From Chrysophaeum taylorii (taxonomy: Eukaryota > Sar > Pelagophyceae > Pelagomonadales > Pelagomonadaceae): a stretch of 60,000 bases of DNA. Of the stretch, positions 58,614 to 60,000 are shown piece by piece. Position 1 is the first letter of the stretch, and every line of letters begins with the position of its first letter. The position numbers and the translations under genes are program-made. The stretch covers positions 1 through 60,000 of the forward strand of contig JAQMWT010000142.1 in NCBI GenBank assembly GCA_029834535.1, in the 5' to 3' direction. The notes below the pieces were generated by a model. That model did not search any database. It saw only the letters and a program-made list of their open reading frames with translations, and was not told the origin of the DNA.

Positions 58614-59104
58614 CTTAACTACTAATCGACAGATGTTTGTTTGTCTGTTTGTCTGTCTGTCTGTTTGTCCCTCGATTTAGGGTAAGGATCAGGTAGGCGC
58701 GAGAGTAAGGATCAGGTAGGCGCGAGAGCCAGACAGTGATCCTCCAAGCCGTCTACGGCGACCTCGCAGACTATTTCCACGACCCGCGGCGGCTCTTTCA
58801 GCGCGCCATTCTCACGCCCCCTTAACTACTAATCGACAGATGTTTGTTTGTCTGTTTGTCTGTCTGTCTTTAAATGTTGACTGCTAAGAGGGGGGTGTGT
58901 GTGGGGAGCATGAAGGATGTGGGTGGGTTTGTGGGGTAGTCTGTCTGTTTGTCCCTCGATTTAGGGTAAGGATCAGGTAGGCCCGAGAGTAAGGATCAGG
59001 TAGGCGCGAGAGCCAGACAGTGATCCTCCAAGCCGTCTACGGCGACCTCGCAGACTATTTCCACGACCCGCGGCGGCTCTTTCAGCGCGCCATTCTCACG
59101 CCCC
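58614..59104 (+). repeat. Tandem duplication, second copy carrying an insertion
   Basis: Copy 1 (58614-58820) and copy 2 (58821-59104) start with CTTAACTACTAATCGACAG and end near GCGCCATTCTCACG. Copy 2 is longer because a 70-bp mobile core sits inside its TGTC-rich stretch (58870-58939). Both hold two GTAAGGATCAGGTAGGC repeats and the start of the helicase relic. Confidence 0.9.
58870..58939 (+). repeat. 70-bp mobile core, copy D, nested in the duplication
   Basis: TTAAATGTTGACTGCTAAGAG to TTTGTGGGGTAG, matching the cores at 7803, 25600-25666 and 43540. Comparison with the uninterrupted copy 1 shows insertion within TGTCTGTC, with a duplication of at least 6 bp (TCTGTC). Confidence 0.85.
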
Positions 59105-59530
59105 GTCGAAACGATGTTGTCGATGCTGACAACGCGCGCATGACCGCGGCCTTTTTTTCCCGGAGACGAGGCGTCGGAGTTCTTTTCGGCCGACTAGGTT
59201 GGGACGGAAGACGACGCCTCGCTCTTTACAGTCGAGTTTTCGACTCCCTGACAACCAACGGCATGATGACTTTGATCGCGAGCTTAAAGTCTTCGCAACC
59301 TCGACCCGTCGCACGGCCACTGCATCGGTACCAGATACATGATCGATCGTGTCGTTGTCACCGAGGCTCCTCCAACCTGTATCCCGTAAGGCCCGCCGAC
59401 GCCAAACGATCACCAAGAGCCAGGGCCAGACGCCCCGCGAGGTCGGCGTCCTCTTGGCGAAGCCCGTCTTCTGCCACGTCCAGCTCTACGTGGCTCTCTG
59501 TCGATCGGCAACCCCGAGGATATCCTCTTC
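59020..59530 (+). pseudogene. PIF1/Helitron-type helicase C-terminal relic
   Basis: The frame at 59020 reads VYGDLADYFHDPRRLFQ and RAILTPRRNDVVDADN, like the 'ERAILaPtN..V..iN' block of PIF1-like helicases in Helitrons. In another frame near 59400-59520 comes ITKSQGQTPREVGV and PVFCHVQLYVALCRSA, the conserved 'NKSQGQTL..VGv' and 'FsHGQLYVAlSR' block. Frame shifts and substitutions between them show it is inactive. Helitron ends were not located. Confidence 0.8.
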
Positions 59531-59606
59531 TGAGTCGACGACTCCACCCTACCCCACACGTGCTGCGCAATACCAATAAGCCCCCTCCCGGCGTCTACAC
59601 GCGCAC

Positions 59607-59935
59607 TGTAGGTGAACTTACTGGGACCAGGTGAACTTACTGGGGTTTGAGATTGGGACTAGGTGAATATAGTGACCAGGTGAACTTACTGGGACCAGGT
59701 GAGCTTACTGGGGGTTTTAGAGTAAACTCAAAGGTTAGCGGCGTGTGCGGATCGAAGCAGCTTAGATTGGCGGAGGCGACAGCGACGAGCTCGAAGGAGA
59801 GTGGGGTGAGTGGGTGTGAGCACGAGTGGGCTTACGCCGAACTTACTGGGGTTAGAGATTGGGACTAGGTGAGCTTACTGGGACCAGGTGAACTTACTGG
59901 GGTTAGAGATTGGGACTAGGTGAACTTACTGGCCT
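59607..59935 (+). repeat. Minisatellite of AGGTGAACTTACTGGG units
   Basis: About ten imperfect copies of AGGTGAACTTACTGGG, some with a GGTTAGAGATTGGGACT spacer, form higher-order units. The array is interrupted by repeat family 2 copy 2 (59712-59815). Confidence 0.85.
59712..59815 (+). repeat. Dispersed repeat family 2, copy 2, inside the minisatellite
   Basis: Matches 43228-43330 across GGTTTTAGAGTAAACTCAAA, TTAGATTGGCGGAGG and GGAGAGTGGGGTGAG. It lies between AGCTTACTGGGG and GAACTTACTGGGG minisatellite units, so it was either inserted there or is part of a larger unit. Confidence 0.7.
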
Positions 59936-60000
59936 GCACTTGTTAGTTAGTTAAGTTACGGTGAACGAAGCTCGTGAGAAGGCTCTTCGTAAACAACGTC

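Overview
The window is nuclear DNA of a GC-rich eukaryotic alga. Several lines of evidence point to an ochrophyte (stramenopile) with a secondary red plastid, possibly a pelagophyte-like picoalga; the species cannot be named from sequence alone. Two genes (SOUL protein at 43701, NDK-like protein at 35045) begin with a signal peptide followed by an A-F-V-x-P junction, the ASAFAP-type plastid entry motif of such algae. Gene content is eukaryotic throughout (SF3B4, VPS52, DIM1, ClpP, UNC119, F-box, UBX). Introns are mostly 35-70 bp with donors such as GTGCGT, GTTCGC and GTGAGT. I found no rRNA, tRNA, CRISPR or operon.

Layout. 1-12 kb: a small spliced membrane protein, a tandem pair of secreted glycosyltransferase-like paralogues, SF3B4, VPS52, and a large four-exon MSP130/choice-of-anchor-I surface glycoprotein. 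14-24.5 kb: a signal-bearing UAS/UBX protein, a ZIF-type MFS transporter, an 821-aa protein that reads as four fused histone folds (H3-H4-H2B-H2A order), a proline-rich protein, and an LPEAT-type acyltransferase. 24.5-31 kb: repeat-rich and AT-richer, with a decayed Ty1/copia element, a possible BNR relic and a 259-bp MITE. 31-36.3 kb: compact housekeeping block (F-box/LRR, DIM1, ClpP, NDK-like). 37.7-42.4 kb: a 4,667-bp cut-and-paste transposon with TIRs and a 7-bp target duplication, whose termini match the MITE at 30.5 kb. 43.7-52.2 kb: SOUL protein, a glycosyltransferase-like protein, two unrecognised proteins and UNC119. 53-57.5 kb: a membrane-anchored protein with five almost identical alpha-carbonic anhydrase domains, broken by a single missing base. 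57.5-60 kb: nested repeats, a helicase relic and a minisatellite.

There is no single pathway. Several genes fit a marine photosynthetic cell: external carbonic anhydrase for carbon supply, two probable plastid proteins, and surface glycoproteins. Genes often sit head to head with 67-340 bp between starts, suggesting shared promoters. The most unusual items are the histone-fold quadruplet, the carbonic anhydrase array, the autonomous/non-autonomous transposon pair, and a roughly 70-bp mobile core found four times.
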